From Algoriphagus aestuarii (GTDB taxonomy: Bacteria > Bacteroidota > Bacteroidia > Cytophagales > Cyclobacteriaceae): DNA of 64,000 nt. This document shows, in pieces, positions 19,508 through 28,176 of this stretch. Below the pieces are notes generated by a model that was not told the DNA's origin, did no database searches, and saw nothing but the letters and a program-made list of their open reading frames with translations. Both the position numbers and the translations under genes were made by a program. The stretch's first letter is position 1, and each line of letters opens with the position of its first letter. Where the stretch lies: the NCBI GenBank assembly GCA_017051695.1, contig JAFIDK010000003.1, positions 413,426 to 477,425 of the forward strand, in the 5' to 3' direction.

Positions 19508-21777
19508 AGAGATGTCTGGTCTGATTGTGCATCCACTACTGCCACAGCCACCATGTTGACGATTTCTCTGATAGAACTTCCCAGCTGAAGAATATGAACG
19601 GGTTTGTTCATTCCTAAAAGGATCGGTCCTATTGCTTCGGCATTTCCAAGTTCTGCCAATAGTTTATATGCAATATTACCAGAGCTCAAATCAGGGAAGA
19701 TCAAGGTATTTGCCTTTTTATTAATCAGCTTGGAGAATGGATACATTTCTTTTTGAATTTCATCGCTCAATGCCACATTTGCCTGCATTTCACCTTCGAT
19801 GATCAAATCAGGATATTTTTCCTTGGCAAGAGCAGTGGCTTTCGCCATTTTATCAGGAATATCTCCTTTGGCTGAACCGAAATTGGAATAAGAAAGCACG
19901 GCCACTCTCGGTTCTATGTTGAAGAATTTTACAGCCTCGGCTGTCAATCCGATAATTTCCACCAACTCTTCTGCTGTTGGGTTTAGGTTCACAGTAGCAT
20001 CGGCAAAAAAGAAAGGCCCTTTGCTTGTATTCATAATATACATCCCTGTAACCCTTTTGGTACCAGGCCGGACGCCGATTGTATGAAGGGAAGGGAGGAT
20101 AGTTTTCGGATAATCTCTTGTCAAACCAGAAATAAAGGCATCAGCTTGGCCTGTTTCTACCATCATCGCACCAAAATAGTTCCGCTGGGTCACTAACCTT
20201 GCAGCATCACTTTTGGTCATGCCTTTTCTTTGGCGCTTTTTGAAAAGAATTTCTGCAAACTGAGATAGTTTCTGATTTTCTTCCATCGGATCTATAATGG
20301 TCACATTTTGTAGATCCAGTGAATTTTCTTCGATCAGTGTCAGGATTCGCTCTTTGTTTCCAAGAAGAATTGGGTTGGCAATTTTCTCATCGCGGATAAT
20401 CTGAGCGGCTTTCAATATTTTACGATTGTCAGCCTCTGCAAATACCACCCGCTTCGGATTTTTCTTGGCCCGGGCGATTACAACCGACATCAATCTTTGA
20501 TCAATGCCTATTCTTTCTTGCAGTTCTAATTCATACGAATCCCAATCTGTAATCGGGTTTTTCGCTACTCCTGAATCAATTGCTGCCTTAGCCACAGCAG
20601 GTGCTATGGTCGTGATCAAACGAGGATCAAGAGGTTTGGGGATAAGATAAAATCTTCCAAAACCAAGTTTGTCCTCACCATAGGCTTTATTGACAATATC
20701 CGGAACAGGTTCTTTGGCGAGTTTTGCGATCGCATGTGCAGCAGCAAGCTTCATTTCCTCGTTGATGGCAGTAGCTCGCACGTCCAGTGCTCCTCTGAAA
20801 ATGTAAGGAAATCCCAATACGTTATTCACTTGATTAGGATGATCAGATCTTCCGGTAGCCATAATTAAATCTTCTCTGGCAGCGATAGCCAAATCATAGG
20901 AGATTTCAGGATCCGGATTGGCCAATGCAAAAACAATTGGGTTTTCTGCCATCAACTTTAATTGATCCTGGCTGACGACATTTCCTGCAGAAAGTCCCAA
21001 AAATACGTCGGCACCTTTTAATGCATCACTTAGAGTGTGAAGATCTCTGTCTGTACTGAATTCTCTTCTGATTTCATCCAAGTCAGCCCTGTCATGGCGA
21101 AGAATACCATCTTTGTCACAAAGGACTATGTTTTCTTTTTTGATGCCGAGAGTGATGTAAAACCTGGTACAGGAAATCGCGGCGGCTCCGGCTCCATTGA
21201 CAACTAGTTTAATTTCGTCGATTTTTTTCTCAACCAGTTCCAGGGCATTGATCAAAGCAGCTCCTGAAATAATAGCTGTCCCGTGCTGATCGTCGTGCAT
21301 CACAGGGATTTTCATTTCTTTTTTGAGTGTTTGCTCGATTTCGAAACACTCTGGAGCTTTGATATCTTCTAGGTTGATTCCTCCGAAAGTAGGCTCTAAA
21401 GACTTGATTGTTTGGATCAGTTTCTTTGGATCTTTTTCGTTGATTTCTATGTCGAAAACATCTATTCCTGCAAATTTCTTAAAAAGAACTCCTTTCCCTT
21501 CCATCACGGGTTTGGAGGCTTCTGGGCCGATGTCTCCCAGTCCCAAAACTGCTGTGCCATTAGAGATTACTCCTACAAGATTGCCTTTTGCAGTGTATTT
21601 GTAGACATTTTCTACATCGTTTGATATTTCTTTACAAGGTTCGGCGACTCCGGGAGAGTAGGCCAATGCCAAATCCATTTGGCTGGAAAGAGGTTTCGTC
21701 GGGATTACCTCGATTTTTCCGGCTTTCCCTTGGGTGTGATAATTGAGTGCGTCCTCTTTTCGGATTTTAATTGCCAT
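19504..21777 (-). CDS. maeB: NADP-dependent malic enzyme fused to a phosphotransacetylase-like domain
   Basis: This 757-residue enzyme has the MaeB architecture. Residues 1 to about 430 form the malic enzyme, which decarboxylates malate to pyruvate with reduction of NADP. They carry 'ALAYSPGVAEPC', 'MEGKGVLFKKFAGIDVFDIE', 'MHDDQHGTA' and the dinucleotide loop 'VVNGAGAAAIS'. Residues about 430-757 are phosphotransacetylase-like ('VVFAEADNRKIL', 'TKSDAARLVTQRNYFGAMM', 'DLSSGNIAYKLL'). In E. coli MaeB that region regulates activity in response to acetyl-CoA rather than catalysing acetyl transfer. It follows the DUF4837 lipoprotein gene by 22 bases and overlaps ruvA by four. Confidence 0.95.
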   Translation of the reverse strand: MAIKIRKEDALNYHTQGKAGKIEVIPTKPLSSQMDLALAYSPGVAEPCKEISNDVENVYKYTAKGNLVGVISNGTAVLGLGDIGPEASKPVMEGKGVLFKKFAGIDVFDIEINEKDPKKLIQTIKSLEPTFGGINLEDIKAPECFEIEQTLKKEMKIPVMHDDQHGTAIISGAALINALELVEKKIDEIKLVVNGAGAAAISCTRFYITLGIKKENIVLCDKDGILRHDRADLDEIRREFSTDRDLHTLSDALKGADVFLGLSAGNVVSQDQLKLMAENPIVFALANPDPEISYDLAIAAREDLIMATGRSDHPNQVNNVLGFPYIFRGALDVRATAINEEMKLAAAHAIAKLAKEPVPDIVNKAYGEDKLGFGRFYLIPKPLDPRLITTIAPAVAKAAIDSGVAKNPITDWDSYELELQERIGIDQRLMSVVIARAKKNPKRVVFAEADNRKILKAAQIIRDEKIANPILLGNKERILTLIEENSLDLQNVTIIDPMEENQKLSQFAEILFKKRQRKGMTKSDAARLVTQRNYFGAMMVETGQADAFISGLTRDYPKTILPSLHTIGVRPGTKRVTGMYIMNTSKGPFFFADATVNLNPTAEELVEIIGLTAEAVKFFNIEPRVAVLSYSNFGSAKGDIPDKMAKATALAKEKYPDLIIEGEMQANVALSDEIQKEMYPFSKLINKKANTLIFPDLSSGNIAYKLLAELGNAEAIGPILLGMNKPVHILQLGSSIREIVNMVAVAVVDAQSDQTSL

Positions 21778-21799
21778 AAAAGCTCTAAGTTAGTTTGGG

Positions 21800-22897
21800 T
21801 CAGGTTCCCTGCTCTTCAGTCCAACTAACATTGGTATTTAAAAGGATGGTTTCGATTTCGCGAAGTGCGTCTCGGTGAACTTCATTTGGGTAAAATACAA
21901 AGCCCTCCATGTAGTACAACTTTCCTTTCTTTTCGTCGACCATGAGATACCCTAGATAGGTTCCTCCCATGCTCAAATTGTTAGTTTTCCAGGAGCCCCT
22001 TATTTCGGTTGTAAAATTATCATTTATCACCATGTTTCGGAAAGCAGGGGGGATTTGTTTTTCAGAAACCATAAAAGAATTAGGATCATCAGGATCACCG
22101 AAAATTTCATTTTTAGTGATTTCGTCTCTGAGCTGTACGATGTTAGCAGGAAAAGTCTGCTCTTCATTGACATAGTCTGTTTCGTAAAAGAATAGGCTGA
22201 TGTCCGCTCTATTGGCAGTAGGGGTAGGTTGTCTAAGCCAAACAAAACCTGGTTTACTCTTAGCAATCTGATAAGAGGCTGGAACATTGACTTCTATTCC
22301 TAGATTTTTTTCTGTTTCAGCAGATGCCGCAGTGTTTTTTCTGGCAAGTATTATTTTCTCCAATCTACCTCTTTCTCTTACCTCAAAAAGATTGATTAAT
22401 CTGGATTTGTTCTTCTTTAAATTTGCGACTAATTCCTCCTCGTTATTTCCAAATAGATAGAGTACTTCCTGACCCACGGCATACTCATCTTCCATGCGAA
22501 GTGTGTACAACGAGGGGTCTGCTTCTGCTTTTTCCTTGGATTCTTTGGAGAACTGTGAATTGATCACTTGGCTGGCAGCTCCCTTGTCGTCAAAAGTGGT
22601 GACATAAATCAAGTTGGTAGACATTTTGAGCATTCGGGTCATAGCTCTTGGATCTACTCTGTTTACCTTAAATCGTGACTCTGAACGGATCATTCCAGGA
22701 AGGTCAGCTTCAAAAATATCCTTCAATTCATCTCCGACTGGGCCAGCCCATTTTGCAGAGTCGATCACCAGGATGATTTCTCCAATTGTTCCTCTTGCTT
22801 TTGGCTTGGTACTGTCAGGTCGATTTGGGTCATTCTCACATGAAGTAAAAATAACTCCAAAACTAATGACTGTGAAAATATAAATAAGAGCTCTCAT
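21800..22897 (-). CDS. DUF4837-family lipoprotein
   Basis: This is a 365-residue protein with a lipoprotein signal peptide, lipidated at C20 in 'IFTSC'. The remainder matches DUF4837, a Bacteroidota family of unknown function: 'GTIGEIILVIDSAKWAGPVGDEL', then 'ADLPGMIRSESRFKVNRVDP', 'LIYVTTFDD' and a C-terminal 'FVFYPNEVHRDALREIE'. It is first in a minus-strand run with maeB, ruvA, sprA and gcvH, with a -7-like element 35 bases upstream. Its envelope location and the sprA neighbour suggest, without proving, an envelope or secretion role. Confidence 0.85.
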   Translation of the reverse strand: MRALIYIFTVISFGVIFTSCENDPNRPDSTKPKARGTIGEIILVIDSAKWAGPVGDELKDIFEADLPGMIRSESRFKVNRVDPRAMTRMLKMSTNLIYVTTFDDKGAASQVINSQFSKESKEKAEADPSLYTLRMEDEYAVGQEVLYLFGNNEEELVANLKKNKSRLINLFEVRERGRLEKIILARKNTAASAETEKNLGIEVNVPASYQIAKSKPGFVWLRQPTPTANRADISLFFYETDYVNEEQTFPANIVQLRDEITKNEIFGDPDDPNSFMVSEKQIPPAFRNMVINDNFTTEIRGSWKTNNLSMGGTYLGYLMVDEKKGKLYYMEGFVFYPNEVHRDALREIETILLNTNVSWTEEQGT

Positions 22898-22931
22898 AAT
22901 TCAGATGAATTTGGTTGTCGATTCACTATGG

Positions 22932-22939
22932 CAAACCTA
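22932..22939 (-). promoter_or_regulatory. Probable -7 promoter element of the DUF4837-maeB-ruvA-sprA run
   Basis: The minus strand reads TAGGTTTG, matching TAnnTTTG, 35 bases before the DUF4837 start codon and at the head of the run. I do not see a -33 TTTG at 19-base spacing. Confidence 0.45.
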
Positions 22940-23020
22940 AAAATAAGGATTCTGGTTTACTTAAAAATTTAAATGAAGTTAAAATGCCTAGGAAATGAAT
23001 CAGAAACTCATCCTAAACTA

Positions 23021-24415
23021 TTACCCTATTATTAATTTTTGACCAGGTTTAATATTGTTGCTGTTGAGATTGTTTAATCTTTTGATTTGTTCGACAGTAA
23101 GTCCCGCGTGCCTTTTGGAAATTATCCATAGCGAATCTCCAGGTTGAACAGTGTAAAGAAGTTGCCCAGAGGAATTGGAAGTAGTCTGTGCTAGAGTCGG
23201 TGGGGTGCCTGAATAAATGGTCAGATTCTGGCCAACTCTGATGAGATTAGAATACAGATTGTTCCAGGATTTAAGTTGGGTAACGGTCACACCGTGTCTG
23301 GAAGCAATTTTACCAAGAACATCTCCAGAGCGGACTTTATAGGTTATAGCATGTACTTGTGGTTCCTCAGCTAATTCCTCAACAGGTGTCAAAGTAAGAA
23401 CCCCATTATCAGTCAGATATGTAGTAGGGGAGTTGTTTAATGAATCGCTCAACCAAGCCAGATTTTGCTTGATAAAGGATGCTTTTGCCTTCGGGATGTT
23501 CAAGGCAATCGACTTATTGCTTTCAGGAACTTTACCTCTTTTTAGAGAAGGGTTTAAAGTTTCTAAATCCTTTTCACAAAGGTCTGTCAATTCGGCCAAC
23601 TTGGTAAGATCCAGTGCTCTGTCAAAACGGATTTTGTCGGTAGCACGGTAATATGTAGGTTCTTCCAAATTAAGATTGTGTTCTTCTAAGTGACTTAGGA
23701 TATACAACATGGCCTGAACCTGAGGCACATAACTTCGGGTTTCTCTTGGGAGATAATTGTAAATTTCCCAAAAAGTCTTCTTTCCTCCTGATCTTCTGAT
23801 TGCTTTTCTGACATTACCTGGACCACAATTGTATGCAGCCATTGCTACTTCCCAATCACCAAACATTCTGTAAAGGGACTTCAGGTATTTGGCGGCTGAA
23901 TCTGTAGATTTATCAGGATCCATGCGGTCATCTACGTCGTTATTGACATACATTCCATACATTCTGCCAGTGGCAGGCATAAATTGCCAAAGCCCGATAG
24001 CACCTACACGGGACCGGATCTGAGGGTCAAGCCCGGATTCAATAATAGAAAGGTATTTGATTTCAACTGGCATTTCATGCTTTTTGAGGGTTTCATCAAA
24101 CATGTCAAAAAACAAATCTTTTCTTGCCAATACCATTCTGGTATAATCTCTATTCCTGACAGTAAAGTATTGAATAAATGAAAAGATCCTGTCATTCAGT
24201 TCGAAGGCCATCTCATGATCCATTTTGGAAATGCGAGCGGCTACTTCGTCATAGGTGAAATCTGGGATGTATTCATAGTGGTAATTTGGCATGACTTCTT
24301 CGTCAGAAAAAGTTGTTGCAGCCACATTTTGATCGTCCTGCGAAAAAGCCGGGGACAATGGTATCAAACTAGTCAGAATCACGAGTAAGAAGGTATTGTT
24401 CCAGATTTTTTTCAT
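23021..24415 (-). CDS. MltD-like membrane-anchored lytic transglycosylase with two LysM repeats
   Basis: This 464-residue envelope protein cleaves the glycan strands of peptidoglycan. A signal peptide spans residues 1-25. The SLT family 1 domain has the catalytic glutamate E126 in 'LSIIESGLDP', followed by 'GAIGLWQFMPATGRMYG', 'MDPDKSTDSAAKYL' and 'ALAAYNCGPG'-type motifs (here 'MAAYNCGPGNVRKAI'). Two C-terminal LysM domains ('YKVRSGDVLGKIASRHGVT' and 'YTVQPGDSLWIISKRH') bind peptidoglycan. It lies 14 bases downstream of gatA and is the last gene of the tatA-gatA-mltD unit. Confidence 0.92.
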   Translation of the reverse strand: MKKIWNNTFLLVILTSLIPLSPAFSQDDQNVAATTFSDEEVMPNYHYEYIPDFTYDEVAARISKMDHEMAFELNDRIFSFIQYFTVRNRDYTRMVLARKDLFFDMFDETLKKHEMPVEIKYLSIIESGLDPQIRSRVGAIGLWQFMPATGRMYGMYVNNDVDDRMDPDKSTDSAAKYLKSLYRMFGDWEVAMAAYNCGPGNVRKAIRRSGGKKTFWEIYNYLPRETRSYVPQVQAMLYILSHLEEHNLNLEEPTYYRATDKIRFDRALDLTKLAELTDLCEKDLETLNPSLKRGKVPESNKSIALNIPKAKASFIKQNLAWLSDSLNNSPTTYLTDNGVLTLTPVEELAEEPQVHAITYKVRSGDVLGKIASRHGVTVTQLKSWNNLYSNLIRVGQNLTIYSGTPPTLAQTTSNSSGQLLYTVQPGDSLWIISKRHAGLTVEQIKRLNNLNSNNIKPGQKLIIG

Positions 24416-24429
24416 CAGTAAATAAGTTT

Positions 24430-25857
24430 TTAAGAGGTTAATTCACTTAAGTAATTGCTGAAAGCAAAGAGCTCAGCTTCTTTAAATGAGTTGCAGATTA
24501 CTTGTAGTCCTATAGGCATTCCCTCGGTATCTTTACCATTAGGGATAGATATCGCGGGAACTCCCGAAACTGAAGCCTGAACTGTAAATAAATCTTCCAG
24601 GTACATGGCTACAGGATCGCCACTATGCTCTCCAAACTTAAACGCAGAGGTTGGCGTAGTTGGCATAATAATATAATCAAAATCATTCAAAAGATTTTCA
24701 GTATAGTCCTTTATTAATCTTCTGACCTTTTGGGCTTTAGTAAAATAGGCGTCGTAATAACTCGCACTTAATACAAACGTGCCAAGCATAATTCTTCTTT
24801 TAACCTCATCTCCAAACCCTTCGCTTCTAGTCAGCTTATACATGCTTTCCAGATTGTGGGCATTTGGGGTTCTATAGCCATATTTAACCCCATCAAATCT
24901 TGAAAGATTTGATGAAGCCTCCGCAGTAGTGAGAATGTAATAGGTTGGCAGGATGTAATCTAAAAGTGGAAATTCAACTTCCTGAACATCATGCCCTTCT
25001 GATTTTAATTTTTCGAGAACAGAAAGTGTATTTGCTTTGATTTCAGGTTGCAAAGCATGAGATTCTATGGATTCTTTGAGGTAGGCAACTTTCGCTTTTT
25101 TATCAAAATGCAACAATTGACTGTAGGGAACCACGGGTTTTCTGGAAGACGTGCTGTCCATTTCATCATGGCCAGCCATGATTTCTAGGAGTAAAGCAGT
25201 GTCTTTGACAGTTCTGGTAAATGTGCCAATGGTATCGAAAGATGAGGCGTATGCAATCAATCCCCATCTGGAAATCCTGGAATAGGTCGGTTTCATGCCG
25301 ATAATTCCAGTAAATGCTGCCGGCTGTCTCACGGATCCACCGGTATCTGTACCTAGAGATGCTGTACAGAGGTTTGCCTGAACGGCGACTGCAGAGCCAC
25401 CGGATGAACCACCTGGTACCCGGCTTTCATCCAGAGCATTCAGTACTTTCCCATGAGCCGAATTTTCATTCGAGCTCCCCATTCCAAACTCATCGCAATT
25501 TAATCTGCCTATGATAATGGCATCCTCGTCAATCAATCTCTGAATGGCGGTAGTGGTAAACTGTGATTGGAAACCCTGAAGAATTTTTGAGGAGGCGTTT
25601 GCCTCATGATCCGAATAACAAAGAACATCTTTGATACCGATGACCATTCCGGCAAGTTTACCAGCTTTCCCCGCTGCCAGCTTTTGATCAATGATAGCTG
25701 CTTGCTGTAATGCGGAATGCTCATAAACTTCGACGAAGGCGTTTAAGTGCGCCTTCGTCTGAATGTTTTGAAGATAATGATTGACAATTGCTACACAATC
25801 AGTCTCCTTTTTATCGAGCGATTTTTTGATTTCGTCGAATGAAATAAATTTCTCCAA
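24430..25857 (-). CDS. gatA: Asp-tRNA(Asn)/Glu-tRNA(Gln) amidotransferase subunit A
   Basis: This 475-residue amidase releases ammonia from glutamine to amidate mischarged Glu-tRNA(Gln) or Asp-tRNA(Asn) within the GatCAB complex. The catalytic Ser-cisSer-Lys triad is complete: K76 in 'GIKDVLC', S151 in 'PGGSSGGSA' and S175 in 'DTGGSVRQPA', with the same spacing as in characterised GatA. 'TYSRISRWGLIAYASSFD' and the C-terminal 'MPIGLQVI' also fit. The start is a TTG at 25857; no ATG occurs before residue 70. It lies 18 bases after tatA. gatB and gatC are not in the window. Confidence 0.95.
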   Translation of the reverse strand: MEKFISFDEIKKSLDKKETDCVAIVNHYLQNIQTKAHLNAFVEVYEHSALQQAAIIDQKLAAGKAGKLAGMVIGIKDVLCYSDHEANASSKILQGFQSQFTTTAIQRLIDEDAIIIGRLNCDEFGMGSSNENSAHGKVLNALDESRVPGGSSGGSAVAVQANLCTASLGTDTGGSVRQPAAFTGIIGMKPTYSRISRWGLIAYASSFDTIGTFTRTVKDTALLLEIMAGHDEMDSTSSRKPVVPYSQLLHFDKKAKVAYLKESIESHALQPEIKANTLSVLEKLKSEGHDVQEVEFPLLDYILPTYYILTTAEASSNLSRFDGVKYGYRTPNAHNLESMYKLTRSEGFGDEVKRRIMLGTFVLSASYYDAYFTKAQKVRRLIKDYTENLLNDFDYIIMPTTPTSAFKFGEHSGDPVAMYLEDLFTVQASVSGVPAISIPNGKDTEGMPIGLQVICNSFKEAELFAFSNYLSELTS

Positions 25858-25875
25858 TGCTATTGGCTTAAGGGA

Positions 25876-26073
25876 TTATTTTTTCTTGTCCTTCAGTCCT
25901 TCTTCGAGATCGTTTTGAATGTCTTTCGTTGCGTCTTTGAATTCTCTGATTCCACGTCCTAGACCTCTAGCTAATTCAGGAATTCTTTTGGCACCAAATA
26001 ATAGGAGGATAACAAGTATGATCAAAACGATCGAGCCTCCGCCCATATTTTGAATGAAACCCAATGTAGTCAT
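25876..26073 (-). CDS. tatA: Sec-independent translocase subunit TatA/TatE
   Basis: This 65-residue protein has one N-terminal membrane helix (about residues 10-28, 'GGSIVLIILVILLLFGAKRIP'-like), the conserved hinge 'FGAKRIPELARGLG' and an amphipathic helix 'REFKDATKDI', then a charged tail. TatA forms the pore of the twin-arginine pathway, which exports folded proteins. At least three predicted twin-arginine substrates lie in this window (46833, 49234 and 63459). It is first in the tatA-gatA-mltD unit behind a well-formed promoter. Confidence 0.93.
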   Translation of the reverse strand: MTTLGFIQNMGGGSIVLIILVILLLFGAKRIPELARGLGRGIREFKDATKDIQNDLEEGLKDKKK

Positions 26074-26103
26074 GATGATTTATGTTTAAGGGTAAATGTC
26101 TTG

Positions 26104-26134
26104 CAAAGATATAACTGTCATCTGCTTACACAAA
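26104..26134 (-). promoter_or_regulatory. Promoter of tatA-gatA-mltD
   Basis: On the minus strand a -33 TTTG (26131-26134) is followed after 19 bases by the -7 element TATCTTTG (26104-26111). This matches the Bacteroidota consensus TTTG-N19-TAnnTTTG and lies 31 bases before the tatA start. Confidence 0.68.
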
Positions 26135-26182
26135 GTAAACGGTCGAGAGTTATTCTTTTTTATAAATATACGATAAATTAAA

Positions 26183-27430
26183 CTATTTGGACGTGATCCA
26201 AGTTGCTGGATCCATTACACTCAATCCTTTCCAGGTCTGAAAATGGACCTCGGCTTGCCCGTCTGGCCCTGTAGCTACCTGACCAATTACGTCTTTTGAA
26301 CTCACAGTTTGACCCGATTTTACAGAAATGGTTTTTAGCTTACTATACATGGTATAATATTCCCCATGTTTGATAATTACTGTTCCGCCAAATCCAGGCA
26401 TCGTGGTGATCTTCGTGACAGTTCCGTCAAATACAGCTCTGACGTTGGAGTTGGGCTGTGTTCGAATGTCTATTCCATCACTATCCATCGTAATACCTTT
26501 AAGGGTAGGATGTGGATAGGTTCCGAAGCCTTGAGCAATAAAGCCTGTTTCTACTGGCCAAGGCAATCTACCTTTGTTTCCAGCAAAATTACTTGACAAT
26601 GCGGCAGCCTCGGGAGTCATCGGCATACTGCTGCCTGCACTTTTTGTAGCGGTACTATTGGATTTTTTTGCTGCGGCCTCTGCCAAACGGATCTCTTCCT
26701 CAATCACTTGCTTGATCATTCGATTCAATTGATCCTGTTGTTTTTTGGTGGCAGTGATTTGTTTTTGGATGTCTTTTTCTTTCTTAGAAAGATTGTTGAC
26801 GATACCTTGTTGCTCTTTTCTAGCCTGATCCAGTGCTAACTTTTCTTGTCTCTCTTCCTCTAAAACTTTTTCTTTTTCGGCTCTTTTTTCATCCAGCGAA
26901 ATCTGCTCTTCGGCTAGCTGAATACTGACTTCCTGGATTTGTTCAGCTTGTTGTTTTCTGTTGTCAGTGTATTGTTTGAGGTATTTCATCCTCATGTACA
27001 GCTGATTAAAACTCCCTGAACTAAACACAAAAGAAACGATCGACAATCCTCTGTTTAGCTTAGAGGTATTATAAATCATCCGGGCGTATTCTGCTTTTAG
27101 GTCTTTAAGTTCCTGTTCCAGTTTTTTGATTTTAGCCTCAGTTTCTCTGATCTCCTGATCCAGTAGTTTGATCTCTCGATCCAGTGTATTGACAAGTCTG
27201 GATTGGGTCTGTACTTTTTTAGTCACAGCATTCAGCTCGCCGATGGAGTTCTTTTTGATTTCCGTTGTCTGACGAAGAATTTTATCAAATTCTCTTAGAC
27301 GCTCCTGAACCTCCGCTTTTTCACGCTCTAACTGCTCCCTTGATTTTTTGGTTTGAGCATGCAAGTCAGTGAGAAAACAGCAAAATAAAAGTGCTGAGAT
27401 GGACGAAATGAGAAGAGATTTCCTATTCAT
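26183..27430 (-). CDS. EnvC-like murein hydrolase activator with degenerate LytM domain
   Basis: This 415-residue protein has a signal peptide ending near LHAQ, a long coiled coil (about residues 30-250, dense in K, E, Q and R), and a C-terminal LytM/M23 domain (about 285-412). The metal-binding residues are lost: the H-x-G-x-D motif reads SDGID, the 'YxH' position reads 'YSKL', and HxH reads EVHF. This is the pattern of EnvC/NlpD-type proteins, which activate amidases rather than cut peptidoglycan themselves. I chose the ATG at 27430; an upstream TTG at 27439 adds three residues. It follows the DUF4292 gene by 5 bases. Confidence 0.87.
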   Translation of the reverse strand: MNRKSLLISSISALLFCCFLTDLHAQTKKSREQLEREKAEVQERLREFDKILRQTTEIKKNSIGELNAVTKKVQTQSRLVNTLDREIKLLDQEIRETEAKIKKLEQELKDLKAEYARMIYNTSKLNRGLSIVSFVFSSGSFNQLYMRMKYLKQYTDNRKQQAEQIQEVSIQLAEEQISLDEKRAEKEKVLEEERQEKLALDQARKEQQGIVNNLSKKEKDIQKQITATKKQQDQLNRMIKQVIEEEIRLAEAAAKKSNSTATKSAGSSMPMTPEAAALSSNFAGNKGRLPWPVETGFIAQGFGTYPHPTLKGITMDSDGIDIRTQPNSNVRAVFDGTVTKITTMPGFGGTVIIKHGEYYTMYSKLKTISVKSGQTVSSKDVIGQVATGPDGQAEVHFQTWKGLSVMDPATWITSK

Positions 27431-27435
27431 TGAAA

Positions 27436-28176
27436 TCAAAATCTGAATGGGAAAGAAAGAGGGTTAGGATGTGGTTCGATCGAATTCCACTCCAAATTGA
27501 TGATAGTGTTTTGACTGTCCCCCGAAAGCTGATAGGCCAGTTTGTAAAGTACTTCCAGAGGAAAAGGCTGAGTATCTACTTCCTGGAAATTAGGAAAACT
27601 GGCAAGCAAAGAGCCTCTGTCATCAAGGGAATTACTGACCAACTCTGAAACCTTTCTGGAGTTTACATCCACTTTGCTGAAATATCGGACCTGATCTCTT
27701 ACTTGGGTCAGTTCAAATGATTTCCCGACCCGGACCAGCCTGTCTTTGTAATCAAATGGAGTAGGAGGATTGGCCCAGAGTAAATTTTGAAACAACTCCA
27801 ACGATAATTTTAGTCCATAGATTGTTTCAAACTCCTTAAAAGTGAGGTTTACGTCTTCTTTTCCTATTCGGTCTTTTATCTGAATTTTCTCTTGCGTAAT
27901 CAAGCCGCGCACAGCTTCCATTCCCAAACCAGGAGAAACAGTAAACCATAATACACTGTCTTTTTTTGCCCGGAGATTTAAGGAACCACGGGTGATTTTT
28001 CCGGATTCTTCCTCGATGACGATTTTAGCTTTTGCAGAGAGGAAATCATAATCATTATAGACCGGAGAGAATTCTTCCATCTTTCCGCTGCTTTGGTAGG
28101 CCACATTTTTTTTTGCGCAGCTCGATAAAAATCCAATAGCAAACAGAATAATAAATCCTGCAAAAAGCTTATTCAT
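27436..28176 (-). CDS. DUF4292 lipoprotein (LolB-like fold suspected)
   Basis: This is a 246-residue protein with a lipoprotein signal peptide, lipidated at C20 in 'FLSSC'. The mature part matches DUF4292: 'FLSAKAKIVIEEE', 'GSLNLRAKKDSVLWFTVSPGLGMEAVRGLI', 'KEFETIYGL' and 'FQNLLWANP'. The pattern 'kdSvlw.svsp.lGiea.R.lit' resembles lipoprotein carriers of the LolA/LolB fold. Function is unassigned. It overlaps the upstream TPR gene by eight bases and precedes the EnvC-like gene by five, so all three are coupled. Confidence 0.85.
   Translation of the reverse strand: MNKLFAGFIILFAIGFLSSCAKKNVAYQSSGKMEEFSPVYNDYDFLSAKAKIVIEEESGKITRGSLNLRAKKDSVLWFTVSPGLGMEAVRGLITQEKIQIKDRIGKEDVNLTFKEFETIYGLKLSLELFQNLLWANPPTPFDYKDRLVRVGKSFELTQVRDQVRYFSKVDVNSRKVSELVSNSLDDRGSLLASFPNFQEVDTQPFPLEVLYKLAYQLSGDSQNTIINLEWNSIEPHPNPLSFPFRF

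Noticed and set aside
27428-27439. TTG start of the EnvC-like gene
   Set aside because: An ATG three codons later gives a better signal peptide and leaves a normal 5-base gap.
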